A stretch of 64,000 nucleotides of DNA from Piezodorus guildinii (GCA_023052935.1 CM041294.1:84305474-84369473); one strand, 5' to 3'; numbered from the stretch's first letter, positions 23,591 to 37,500 are shown. Program-made: numbers and translations. Notes: generated from the letters alone by a model not told the origin.

Positions 23591-25345
23591 CAAGGATAGG
23601 GTCCCAAATGAATGGATCCCACCTATTTTTATGTGATTTTTTTTAGGTTAAACTAGACATTAAACCATTGGGTACTGCAAAATGGTAGGATAAAAAAATG
23701 GGAAAGTTTGCGCTCGAAAAACATATTTCATTTAATATCTCTGATTCTAGTGAAGGTTAAAAAATAAGTTTGGTGTCAAAATTACCCTACTTAAAAGCGG
23801 AATAATTTAAAAAATAAGTCATTAAAATATTTAAGTTTTATGTTATTTTATGTGTAATTACCCTAAAAATAATCTCGTCAAAACAGGAATTATAATAAGG
23901 TTTCTTAAAAACTATGTTCCTCACTCCTAAAAAGGTATCTTAATCTGTGCACAGTTTTTAAGAAACCTTATTAAAATGACTGTTTTGACGAAATTGTTTA
24001 TATATTTTTTAGGGTTATTACCATGCATACTTACTTATATTTATACATGATTTCCGACTATGATTGCCTTTTCAAGTGAGTGCTGAGCTCCAGAGGTCAC
24101 GGTCAAGCCAATCCTCCTGAAGACCCCGGCCCGCCATCTCTTCTACTCCGCATATCCTCCTACTTATAGGTCGACCTCGTTTCCGCCTTCCCGGTGGCTA
24201 CCAATCCAAAACTCGGTTTGGCCATCGTTCGGCAGACATTCATTTTACTTGGCCATACCATCTTAGCCTTCGCTGTCCTATCCGATCGTATACGAACCCA
24301 GGAGCCTCCATCCTGTCCCGAACAACCTCATTTCTACTTCGGTCCATCTCCACAGCTTGAACTTTCGAGTAGAGCTTTATAGACATTGTCCACATTTCCG
24401 ATGCGTAAGTATGAATGGGTTCTACGATGGCATAGTAGATCCTCCTCTTATTTTCCTTTAAAAGAATGTCAATCCATGGAACGGGGTGGAGCATCCGCGT
24501 GGATTTTCGAGCTTGTTCTACTTTTCTCCTCACGTCAATTTTGGAGGTTCCAGTGAAGTCGAGGTACGATCCCAGATATTTAAACACATCCATCTTTATG
24601 CACGTATCAGTATCAATACGTAGATCACCGTCATCCTCAGCGCTGATGGCCATGTATTTCGTCTTTTTGAAATTAATTTTGAGACCCATAGACTCATAGC
24701 AGTCTCCTAATGAGCACATTATCATCTCAAAGTGGACATTTCTGCGAGCGAATACAACTTAATCGTCAGCGAAAAAAAGCGACACCAGCTGTTCATTTTC
24801 TATGAAAGGACCCACATCACCACATTGAAGAAACCATTCCTTGACCGACACATGGAGATAAATCTTGAAAAGGGTTGGCGCCATGGTACAGCACTGTTTC
24901 AGACCCTTAGTATCTGTATGTGACTCTTATACTAGTTTTCCAAGCTTCATCCGGTAAATGTCGTCTCGGTATAGGTATCTTACACTAAGGCATCATTGAT
25001 ACATACTCCCTTCTCTCAGTGCTTTCATTTCTTGGGACGCTGTCATAGACCTACTCCAGATCAACGAAAGCTTATCTAACTTTATCATGCATAAAAATTA
25101 AATATTTAAATGGCTTATTTTTTTAAAATTATTCCGCTTTGAAATAGTATAATTTTGGCACCAAACTTATTTTTCTACAGTCACTAGAACCAGATATATT
25201 AAATAAAATGTGTTTTTCTGATTTTTTACGCGACTCCTGGGGATCGTTGCCCCCAAATATTTTGCTGAGTCTAATGGTTAATGTTTAGTTTTATCTCAAA
25301 AAATTTCATCAAAATCAGTGAGACCCATTTGGGATCCTCTCCTTG
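23591..25345. mobile_element. Fold-back (long inverted repeat) element
   Basis: An imperfect palindrome centred near 23934. The core arms 23895-23914 and 23954-23973 are perfect 20-bp reverse complements. Further out, left 23591-23850 matches the reverse complement of right 25094-25345: AAGGATAGGGTCCCAAATG against AAGGAGAGGATCCCAAATG, and AAGCGGAATAATTT against the same at 25130. With the nested LINE (24030-25085) and one 8-bp duplication removed, the arms are about 343 and 347 bp. No coding sequence belongs to the palindrome itself. It could be a Foldback-type transposon or a head-to-head pair of short elements. Confidence 0.75.
24030..25085 (-). mobile_element. RTE-like LINE fragment nested in the fold-back element
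   Basis: The minus-strand frame at 24725-24240 reads LKINFKKTKYMAIS, FKYLGSYLDFTGTSKIDVRRK and LRWYGQVK, typical of the region after the RT catalytic loop in RTE-type LINEs. Upstream (25080-25025) an AFVDLE.VYDSVPRN motif is visible with a stop. The 3' end (24200-24070) gives RRKRGRP-like residues. It is 5'-truncated and frameshifted. The 8-bp direct repeat CATGCATA flanks it exactly (24022-24029 and 25086-25093). Confidence 0.7.
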
Positions 25346-25507
25346 CTAATGTAGGGTCACATGAGCCTCTGGTCTTATAGAAAATTATTCTTGATTTTAC
25401 CTTAAATGTTAAAAGTTTGCATTGCTCTTTATTTTATTTTATTTTATTTTTGTACAGAAATGATTGATTATCTTTTTCTCATTACTATTTCTTATTTTAT
25501 TTTTCAG

Positions 25508-28500
25508 CGAGCATGAGAGATATAAGAAGGTGACATGGAAGGAAGTGAGGGTGGGAGACCTGGTCCACCTGTCCAACAATGAAGTGGTGCCGGCGGACGT
25601 GCTTCTCCTCCGCTCTAGCGATGAATATGGTACCTGCTACTTAGATACTTGTAATCTTGATGGCGAGAGCAACCTCAAGATGAGAAATGTTCCTCAGGGT
25701 TTTGTAGAAAAGGTAATCATAATACTTACTTAAGTTGGTACTCCAACTATTGCCTCTCAAACTCTCCCATTTCATGTCAGAGACCTTGAGGTATGGTGTC
25801 AGAACTGGAGAATTGAATAAATGCTAACTAATCCCACCAAATTACCTTCACCCTTTGTCGTAAACCTATGACATCCTGCCCTACTGTCTCTCTCAATAAT
25901 ACTCCTCTTGTCCCGGTTGAACAGATCCAATATCTAGGACCGCACCTTGACAAACGTTTTACTTGGAATCCTCATGCAAGACTGGAACTGCGCGACTACT
26001 TCAGCACTTACTAGACAGACGTTCTAATCTTCCACTCGACTACAAAAGACTCATCTACATGACTATCATAAGGCCGATATGGACTTACAGAGTAGAGCTT
26101 TGGGGCTCTATTAAACCATCGAATTCTTCCCCGTCCCCAATCCAAAATCCTTCGTAAAATCCTTACTTTGTTACGAATAAACTCATCCATTAAGACATTA
26201 ATGTTGCGTATGTTGGTGATCCATATATCCTTTCATGACAAATCCATTCCCACCCTAATCTTCTTGTTTCAATCCTTTCTTCCTCTTCAATTCCTGACAA
26301 TACTGAAAAGGAGATGGCCCCGAGATCTTCTTGTTTAGAATATTTTTAGAGTGCTTCTATTGGGAAGCTTCTCTATATGTGTTTCATGCCTTTTTATATT
26401 TCACTCAAATTTACTCGTATTCTATTATACAGTTGTAAAATCCAATAAATAAATTTAAAAGAAAAAAAAGTTACGATTGATTACTGATGTAAATATCAGT
26501 AGGAGTATAAAGGCCATCATTGGGCACCCTACTAAAACTTCTATGACAGTGTTATGATTCTTCCATATAAATTATGTAGAAATTAAATTACTATAATTTT
26601 TACATTTATTATTTTTTTTTTTTTTACAGCAAATGTTATTTAGTCCTCGACAATTTCGTAGCATCGTTGAAGTAGATCCACCGACTACAAAATTGTACCA
26701 GTTCCATGGCGCAATAGTGGATCCTAACGGAGGCCGAACTCCAATCTCTACTGTACATCTTCTTCTTAGAGACTCTGTGATCAAAAATACTGATTTTGTC
26801 GAAGGAATAGTAGTTTATACAGGTAATTTTACTTATAACTTTGCTTTTATTTGCTCTTTAAAACTAAATGTCAAGTCCTATGATAATGTACAGTTTCTAT
26901 TCAATAATGTCCAGTGACTTAAATTATATTTGCTGTGGTAAACCTATATAATAATTAGAGGTTTCACACCTTTGCCACCTTGCCAGAACAAGTCATTGAC
27001 CTACAGTTCTACCCACCCCTCTTTTCTTGATTGGAGTATATTAGAGAACTGTACGAGTCCAGCTGTTGCAGAAAATTATTTATCCTGTTATTGTGACACT
27101 CCTATGGCTCTCCGAGTCTCTATAGTGGTTAAAATAATTTAGAGAAAAACTTGGTTATTGCTCATGAACCTGGCCAAATCATTTTGGCCGCCTAGAAGCA
27201 TTTGATTTGTATTAAATGCTTAAACAAAGACCCTCCTTGGGATGTAAAGGTAAAGGTTTCTTCATTTTGTATTGTTGATCTAGGAGAGGGAGGGGATGGT
27301 TACAAGTGGATATGGCACTGGATTATTGTTCTCCCATGTTCAAACCCCCAAAGTTAACGTGTTATTATTTTAGAACATGTTTTCAATTAATTTTTTATGA
27401 AAATAAGCAGTTTTTATTATCATGTCAGAATTGTTTAATCATATTCAGCTCTAGGATATAAATATGTATATTCAGGTCCTGTTACTTTATTTAAATAGTA
27501 AAATTTATTTTGTTTTTTTTAATAGGGCACGAAACTAAAGCCATGCTTAACAGCAATGGCCCTCGCTACAAGAGATCTTCATTAGAGAAAAAATTGAACG
27601 CAGATGTGGTATGGAGCGCTGGAATATTGTTAGTGCTCTGTTTAATTGGTTCATTAGGAGCTAGGTTTTGGCTCAGTTCCTTCAAGGACCATACTCAAGT
27701 TCTTTTTATCGTTGGACCAGCTTCTATCTCTTTGGAATCCTTTCTCACCTTCTGGACATTCATCATTAGCCTTCAGGTAACAGTATTTTGTCTTACTAAT
27801 CTTTTAATTTCCTCAGATATATAATAAAATATGTTAGTGTGTTTATTTGTAGTGAATCTATGTCAAATTTCAATCACCTGTCAAGTTACGAGATATAAGT
27901 TAATATTGTGATGTATTGTTCTGAGAATACTGTACTATAGCCCTCTTTTTCTTTAGTCGCATGAAACTATCCATGGCCTGCTTGATCATTTTGTCCCTCG
28001 CAAGCCTATTTATAACATGTACTGTGCTCATCTCAGCTTTCCTTAGGTCTGAGAGGACACTATCTTTTCAGATGTTTTTCTGTATGATTTTAGAGGACCT
28101 ATTCAATCTTCCATCCTTATAACATGACCTTTTAGAATAAATTTTAGTCTTTGCAACTTGACCAAGTCTGAGATAATCAAATCTCTGCATCCACCATGCC
28201 AAAGTTTATTATTTTTAATTGTTCTGAGAATACCGATCAAGATCTTTCTTTTGAAGTGATTTATCTTTAATGCACTGTCTTGTTGGGCATATGCATTTCA
28301 CTACCATAAGTCCCTGCATAGCGCATTTCAATTATTAAGATGTTTCCCTATGATAACAAAATGCAATTTTATTTTATACTGGGAGCCCGTGGCTGGGTGG
28401 TTAGCCCGCTAGTCAACTACGTCAAAGATTGTGAGTTTGAATCTCAGTCCTAGCTGGACTTTTTCAACTATGTAATTAACCTTTTAGTTTCGGACAAAAA

Positions 28501-31500
28501 ACAAATGCATATGAAGATAACCAGCCGAATTTGACAAAAACGCAACAATTTGGAAAAACACTTAAAAAAACCAAACTACAAATAATATTTACATTCTTAA
28601 AAATGTCAAGAATTTGGGACAAAATGTAGAATAAAGCAATGATAATGATTCTCCTATATCAATTGAAAATAATATGAATAACACTATTATAAATAATATA
28701 AAAATTGAGTTCTATCATAAACAGTTTGACTTTAGACCTAGAAGAGTTTCTGGTGTTGAGTGTCCATCTTATCGCTCCACTGTAAACAGAGTCTAATACT
28801 CTGGTATAGAATGTGTAAAATGTCAGACCCAAAAAAAGTCCCAGACTTTTAGCAAGTGTAGACAATGACGATATATCGCCATTCGGCACTTAAAGGTCGA
28901 GGGTTAAATGGGGATTCTCTCACAATCAAACCTCAGGTATGTAGGACCCATCAGCCAACTGTTGGCCACTCACAAAAGTAGGCATAGGTGGAGTGATGAC
29001 CCTAAAGAACTCATTTTTTGTTATATCATATTTTACAGGTTCAAATAAAATTATTGATTAAAAAAAAATAAATAAATGATGTAGCAACATTATTCTGAAC
29101 ATAATGAGCATCAGTTAAAATTGTTAATACAAGAACTTACCAAACAGTGATTGTTAGTGGTAAATTCAGAGCTTGGTGTCGAAATCTATTTCATGGCAGT
29201 CCCACAGAATGAATTTTGATTTTCCCACTCTGGTTTGAATTGGTTGGTAACCTTTAGGAAAGAAAATTAAACACCAAATAAACAAATCAACAGAATTCTA
29301 TTAAGATGTGTTGCACTATATTAATTTATTTAAAAAAATTAAGATTATCCTGCCATTATTTCTTTTTGCAGATCATGATTCCTATGTCACTCTATGTTAC
29401 AATCGAAATGACAAAATTACTTCAGGTATTCCATATCAACAACAATATAGACTTATACGATTCTAGTACAAATCGTAGAACCGAATGTCGAGCTCTTAAC
29501 ATCACTGAACAGTTGGGCCAGGTTAGTTCCCAATATCATCAATATATTGTGTTGTATAATATAAATTTTAATGAGTTTGAAGATTAACTTTTTTTTATAT
29601 CTAACCATTTCATATTTATTTTTTCAGATACAGTACCTTTTTTCTGATAAAACTGGTACATTAACTGAAAACAAAATGGTTTTTAGGAGATGTACCATTG
29701 CTGCTGTTGATTATAATCACTCATTGTCCAAAATCTCAAAAGTAAGTGGTAGTTATCAATTATTTCAGAAAATATCCTTATTATTTATTTTTCACTAGTA
29801 AAACCTATGAAAATTCTTGAATTTAGTATTAACCCATACCACTCCGTTGGCGCCACTCTGAGATTATTTAAATAACTCCCATGTCATGGTATCGTCGACA
29901 TATACAATAGGTATAAATTTTACCTGCCTAAAGATAAAAGAGTCCCATTGCAGGTATAAATATGTTGCTACTCAGATGTGTTCAGTACCCACTAGTGATA
30001 CATCATGCATTGTGCTCCTTTTTATATTCAAAATAGTAACTTTGCATCATTTTTATTTTTTTTATTTTTTTTTTTTATAATATTTACAGCCCAAAAGATA
30101 TAGAGGAGAATTTTGAAGTTAGTGAAAGTGAAGACAAGTTTGTTTTTGAATATCCCCTAAATTTTCAATGAAGAATGACAGTGATATTAGTGAAAGTGAT
30201 TTTATTGGACATAGGGAAAAAAATCTCGGGTTTTGGACATTAGCTCAAGTAGTTCGAGTATGACAGATGTAGAAATAGTATTTTTTTAAAATATGTTTGC
30301 ATTATAATCCACGGAGTTTCTTAAATTTCATATGAAAAAAAGCGTTGGAGTGGTAAGGATTAAGAATGTTTAAGTAAGCAGAATTCTAAATTTTTATTAT
30401 ATTATATTTTTTAGTCTTATTTCAAAATTTGGAGGATCATCTAAAGAAATGATCTTTCATTGATTTTTTTATATATTATATCTTATTTAAATATCATTTA
30501 CGGATTCCAAAGACAATTTCATTGCTGTTTTCATAGTCATTTTCTGGTCTCGAGTGTGTTATAAATTTCTGCACAAAAATTTGCTAAGCATGTTGCCAGC
30601 TTCTTCAGGATTCTAAGTAAGAATGAGCTCCTCCTTCTTTCATAGAAGCCGACAGTATGTGTGGTGGAATGTTGGTGTTTTTGTACCTCCCCTTTCTCAA
30701 GGATTTTCCCCTAGCATCCAAAATGGATGCCATGTTTGTAAACAAACATCCAAATTGGAGCTGTCAATTACAAATTTCATTTTAATCAGATTGTTAGTCT
30801 CTCTAACATAATATTTTTATATTTAAATAATAAATAAATATATATATTTTACAAATATGTGGGTATATTACTGTCAAGTAAATCTATCTAGGCAATAAAT
30901 AGCTTTAAAATTTCATTTAATTTTTGCAGGAAGAAAATCCAAACATGCATATCAACCCGAACCCCAAACTTTTAGAACTCTTGAACGAAGAACATACGGA
31001 GCAGTCTCGGAAAGCTAAGGAGTTCCTTTTAGCGCTTACAATTTGTAATACAGTAGTAGTCGCAGCTCATCCTCATCATGATATTGTAAGTTCTTTAAAC
31101 TCTGTATATCAAACTATTTATTAGTAAATATAAAGATCAATAATTTTTATTAGCCAATCAGATTAATGTCCAAGTATTAATTTAACATACCATTTTTTAA
31201 GTGCTTATATTGTTAAGAAATTTGAATTTTGTAATTTGGTTTGAACTGAATCATATTAACTTTATTTTATTTTACTCGATAGTGATATAAAAATTTAAAA
31301 AATGCTCTAATGTATTATTCTTGTATTTTACTATTATATATTTATTTATTGGGTTGTGTCACATGAAATGTCCGTTTTCAAGATAAAGGATTTTTATTAA
31401 AAATACGATATGAAAACAAGATAATTTTATTTGAAGTATTAACCTCTTTTTCTACACATTTTTCCCAACGTGACACCAACTTTTTTATCCCCGAACTGAA

Positions 31501-34500
31501 AAACTCTGAACTTTGAAGTTAAACAAAATCTGAAAACGCACTTTTCACTTGATCATAATTTTCAAAATGTTTTCTTTTAACGAAGTTGTCTAAATTCCTG
31601 AACAGGTGGTAATCTGTAAAGTCGGGAGAATATGGTGGGTGCGGAAGAACTCCGTAGCCCAGTTCTTTCAATTTTTGCACGGTATGTTTTGAAACATGGG
31701 GTCTTGCTGCCGATCAGTGAGATCATGAGGTATCCATATATCGAGCTTTTTTACTTTCTCAATAAACTTCAAATGTCTGGAAACGGTAGATGAACTTGCA
31801 TTTAGTTGTGCTGAGAGTCCTTTAACTGTTTGGTAGGGGTTTCCTTCTACTGTATGTTTGAGGACATTGGTGTCTATTACGGACGGAGGTCTTCTTCGGT
31901 GCAAGTTTTCCAAGTCGGTATCCCCAGCTGAATACATAGCAAACCAACGGCAAATACATAGCAAACTCCCTACCCCAAACGCCTTGCAAATATTTCTAGC
32001 GGCCTCAGCTGCTGAATGGCCAAGTTTAAACTCGTACAAAAATATTATTCGAAAATTGCGTGTTTCCATGTTCGTATTTGGAGGTATACTAAAAAGTAGG
32101 TAATTGATTGGGAAGCAAATGTTTATAACACAAAGGTAGAGGATTAGTAACTGTTTACTTTTAATATTAAAACATTTGGAAGAAAACAACAGAGACCTGC
32201 AAAATCCTTTATGTATTTCAGAAACTATAAAAACAGACATTTCATGTGAAACAACCCAATAATTACAGTATATAATGTATATAGTTTTTGTATACATAGA
32301 TGGAATACATCTTCAAAATGAGTTACTGTGAAGTATATATTGATACAATATTAAAGTCAAGTTATATTCCATCTTTTGTTGAATATTAATTCCAAGCTGA
32401 TCAACTATGCCTCCATATTTAAATATTATTCTACTATCAAGAAATTATAAATTTATTTTTCTGATTCTATAAAATACTGTTCTTTTTTATTTTTTTTATT
32501 TATTTTTTTTTTAACATATCTTTTTGTAGTAGTTTGAAAAACAAAAAACTATTAATGAAATTTACATTATCTTTATTTATCTCAAACACTTAATTTTTAT
32601 CATTCTTCCGACATTTCAGAAAGCAAGGTCATTGTCAGGGAAACAGATGTCTTTGATAATAGAATAGCTTTTATTTCAATTTTATTGTCAATGTTAATTA
32701 TACTTATTATATGCTAAATGTGGCTCTTAATGAGTTAGCTGGTTAAAAATTAAATAAAATAAACTTAAATAAAAATTTACCGAAATGTTATGATAAAATT
32801 TTATGATAATCTAATCTCAAATAACACATAAGTACATATATAAAAATTAAAAAATTTTTATGTTCATGTTCATGATCTTGAATTTCTCTTTAGCCCTTAT
32901 ATTGACCTAAAAGCATATTAAAAAAAACAAATTAAAGGTTAACCACAAGAACTAGCTGATGTTTAATTAAATATTGTTTTAGATACATATATATATAATT
33001 TTATTTTTCATCAATTTATATTAATATTACTACTATTTATTAATATTCCATCAAACAATGTTTCAAGCGCTATTACTTGGCTTTTTAGGTCCATCTATGT
33101 TTTTCTTTACTTTTTAATGTCTATGTCTGATTTTTATTTAGCAAAATTTTGGCAACGAAAGATAATTAATCCTATAACCTAAAATTAAATTAACAAATAG
33201 ATAAATTAAAGAAACCTGAAGAAGAATTAAAGAATTTTTACATGTTAAGAAAATCGGGAACCTTAAAAACCTGATTAACAATGAAAATTGAACATTTTCC
33301 CTGCCAAAAAAAATATATATTGGTACAACAGCAATTGTTGAAAGAATAATTCAGTCTATATCAGCTGAAGTTTTCATGTAATACATAACCTTATTCGTTT
33401 CCAATTCCTTAATGAGCCAAATGATAAAAAATGAAAGGTAATTCTATCAAAATAGATCTTAAATATGAAGAACTTCAACTTGCAATGATGATGTAAGTTA
33501 ACACTTTAAAACCAAATCAGTAGTAATACTAAGATCTATTTTGGTATTATTATTCATTTGATTATTCAGCTGGCTTATGAATATTTTTTTTTGGCCCAAT
33601 ACATGTTAACTATTTGAATATAGAGAAATATATTAAACTGTATAAAATATTCTTATCATTTACATGTATTTTTCATTTGGGCGAATAGATGAATTCCAGT
33701 GGTGTGATAGAGGGTGATAAATTGCCTCCCCTTCCGAGCGTGGAAGACATCGGAGGGATGCAGTATAGAAGGCTCGTTGAAACCAGGTCAATCACCCCCT
33801 CTCCTACTACGATACCTATCGAGGATCCCGTCTTTCAATTACAGGAGCTTAGGCCAGTTTCAACGTAAGTTTAATTTTTACTTTTAGTTATCTATATATG
33901 AAATATATAAGGAGCAGCGTGGCCTTGTGGATATAGCATTAGGCTACTGTTATCCAGGTCCCGGATTCGAATCCTGGCTGAGGCAGAATTAATTATTCTG
34001 TTATTTCAGTCATGGAGTACTGGGGTATGAAGACTCTCCTGGGGCACTCCCAACCTCAATAAAGTGGGTAGCAAAAATTGTGGGGGGAAAATTTTAAAAA
34101 GGAAAACACGCGACCGAGCGTGATTTAGGCTTAATCACTTCCTTGTACGACTGTGGATCTAGATACAGTACGAATCTCTATAAGTACTGAACCCAAGACC
34201 CTTCATGGCTTGTAGAGCTACAGTGTTTTAATTTTGTTTTTTTCGTATGAAATATATAGTTAGAGAAAGTATTGCGATTGTGAAAATTTACGAATTCAAG
34301 TTTTCTGGATACACCGGAAATACACGTTTTAGGGTCCCCTGAAGCCAAATGACCATATTCCACTAAAAGGTCTGTGTGTGTGTGGGAAAGGAGGGTAAGT
34401 CTAGCTCAAAAATGATAAGTTGTATAAAACTGAAATTTGAAATATCAGAACGTATATGCCTGAGATGTTACAGTAACTTCTTCAATAAAATCAGTGAACC

Positions 34501-37500
34501 AGAAGTACCACCGTATTATATATACCGTATGAATTTTGCAAATTTTTACCATTTTCCCCAAAACGGCTCTAACCATTCTATATCTGTGTAAAATTTAATG
34601 AGCTTTAAGGTCATGTAGGTTTTATTCCCGTTGCAATTATCAGACAGGGCTTAAATGCTGATATCTTAAATTTTCTCACTTTAAAGTATCTTTAATTTTG
34701 GATATTTGAAAAAATTAACGATTTCAACTTTTCAGGATTGATTAAAAACAGGTAAATTTACAAGTTAAATAATTTGATAATCAACTAAAGGAGAAAAGAG
34801 CAAAAATATGTTTCCAGATAATTTTTTTTAACATAAGAATAGAAATAGAGATTTATTATATGCCATTGGAAAGTTAAATATTTTAGAAAAAATGTTATCT
34901 TGTTTACAACTTTGTTGATGACAATGTAAAGTGATGGATAAGGCATAAACTTATGTGATTATCGTTTATAACAATTTTATATTGTTATATTATTTAATCC
35001 TTGCACCTCTGATTTTCTTTACAAAATATTTTCATACATTCATATGTTATTTGTATGATTTAAATATACAGCATATTTACATTATATTTAGTATAGAAAA
35101 CACTATATTTATGGTTGTTTTTTAGGCCTTCTACGACCAAAGTAAAAGCTGTTCCAACATTATCTCCCATTTCTTCAGCGGACAGCTCGCCTACATCACA
35201 ACCAAAGTCATTTCCTTTGAGACCAAAACTGTTAAATGTGCCTTCTGTATTCTTTTCTAAGAAAAATAAAAATGGTTCGTATTTCTTATTATTTTATAAC
35301 CTTATTATCACAAAGTTGAATGAAATTAATGAACACCAATTAACAATACATTTTATTTTCAGGTGTTTCTCCGAAGTCTCCATCATCAAAGCCAATATTC
35401 GAAGCCGAAAGTCCTGATGAACTCGCTCTAGTTCAGATGGCTTATATTTATAATTGCAAACTCATTAAGAGGACTCCATCCAAAGCAATCGTCTCTCTTC
35501 CTGGTAAGAAATACTTTCAAGTATTAAACTCATTAAAATCAGTGCTTCAGAGTCTGTGTTTAAATTTAAAGTGTACTGTATTTATTTATTTATGAACATA
35601 AAGGCTCTTCAACAACTAGGATTATTTCAACCCTAAATTCAAAATAAAAAATACAAACATTTTATTGTAATAATAATAATAATAGGCTTACCAAACCTGA
35701 AGGTTCGATGCTGATACCACCAAAGTCTGCCTACACAGACTCCTCCAATGTTCACCGTTCAAGCCCAAGCCTCCGAGATCAGCCTTAACATAATCTTCCC
35801 ATTGACGCTTCGGCCTGCCTTTCGGACACCTACCAGTCGGTTCAGCGAGCACCAACTTTCTTGGAATCTGTTCCTCACTGAGCCCAACCACTTTGTGCCC
35901 ATTTCAGTCTCCGCAATGCTATCAACTCAATTATATTCACAGGATATAAGTTCCGCAATTCCACATTGTGCAACCTTCTAAACTCTCCAGTGGCCTCATC
36001 TCTCTTCGGACCAAATATTTTACGCAGTACCTTATTTTCGAAAACCTTAAGCCGTTGTTCATCCTTCAAAGTAAGCAGCCACGTTTCACATCCATAAAAA
36101 ACCGTCAGAAGAATAATAGTTTTATAAATTCTAACCTTTAAGTTTTTAGATAGAAGCCGCGAGCTAAGTAACTTATCAATTGAATAATAACACGCATTAC
36201 CCACCTTTAACCGGGACTTTATTTCTTCCTGGATTTCATTTTTTCTTGTTATCATTGGACCTAAGTACTTGAATTTCTGTACGTGTTCAAAAGTATGCCC
36301 TGATATATCAATATCACCAAGATCGCCACCGTCCCTGCTACTAATCATATATTTCGTCTTATCGGTATTTAATTCGAGTCCTATTTCTTTACCGGTTTTT
36401 ATTAAAACACTTGTATTTAGTTGTATGGTTTCCGCATAGTTGTATGGTTACCTCGCGTGGATCTCATTACCGCGTATGGGAGCTTCCCACAGGTGGCGGA
36501 TGTGGGGATGTTCGGTGAAATTACCTTGGAAGTTCCTCCCGGCTAAGTCCGATGGACTCGCTGATCAACAATGAGAGCGGCCCTGCAGGCTTGCTGGAGG
36601 GTGTGATGTAGGTTCGAATGCCCTACTCACATATTTTAGTTCACAAAATACCACCAACAGTCATGGATTCCTCTGAGATAAAAAAAATTTATTGTTAATA
36701 AATATATTTTTAAAAAAATAGGTTCATATTGTTAACCAATATCCAATCTCTCTTAAAGTTCTTAGCATTAGAAAAATTAATTAAATCAGAATACTAGCCC
36801 TAAGTTGGCTGTCAGTTCAAACTTTGTTTTGAACGGTCATGCTTTATACCAGAAGCTAGAACAAAATCGGAGCTATTCTGCAAGCCTTTGGCTTTTCTTT
36901 AATATTTCATATATTAAAATTGGGAAGATCAATATCAAGATAAATTTTAACTTTTACATTTATTGATAGAAACCTGTAGTTTTGTTACTGAATAATACTT
37001 CATTTTTCACCTTTAACTCTGACTTTGTTCCCTCTTGAATTTCCTTTTTTTCTAGTTATCAAAGATCCTAAATATCTATACGGAAGCCCCAATACAAGTA
37101 TAAATTGAAGTTTTAATGTAGTTTAAGTTTAAATTCTAGAGTGAACTGAAAAAACAATGAGACATTTTTTTTTATGTAGACATATTTTATTGCATTATGA
37201 AGTATTTCCTCCTACTGAAACATGTTCTCTCTTCATCTGTTTTCCGTATTCTAACCTGAAATGAAAAAAGTGCTTGCGAATGGTGCACCATAAAAAATGT
37301 GCTATATATGCTAGATGTGGGCTACCTCCACTAAAGAAGAATAGAACATCTTTTGGAGCCCAGTTTTAACAAAATTATTAAATCTATATTAATATTATAA
37401 AGACCTTTTAAAAAAAACTTTTTTTTTTTTTTTTTTACGGCTTTATTTTTTATATTATTTTAGACGAAACCCTAAATAGTTCAAAGCTAGGATATAAATA

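Noticed and set aside
31858..32103. 81-residue plus-strand ORF.
   Set aside because: It is the antisense shadow of the mariner N-terminal coding region.
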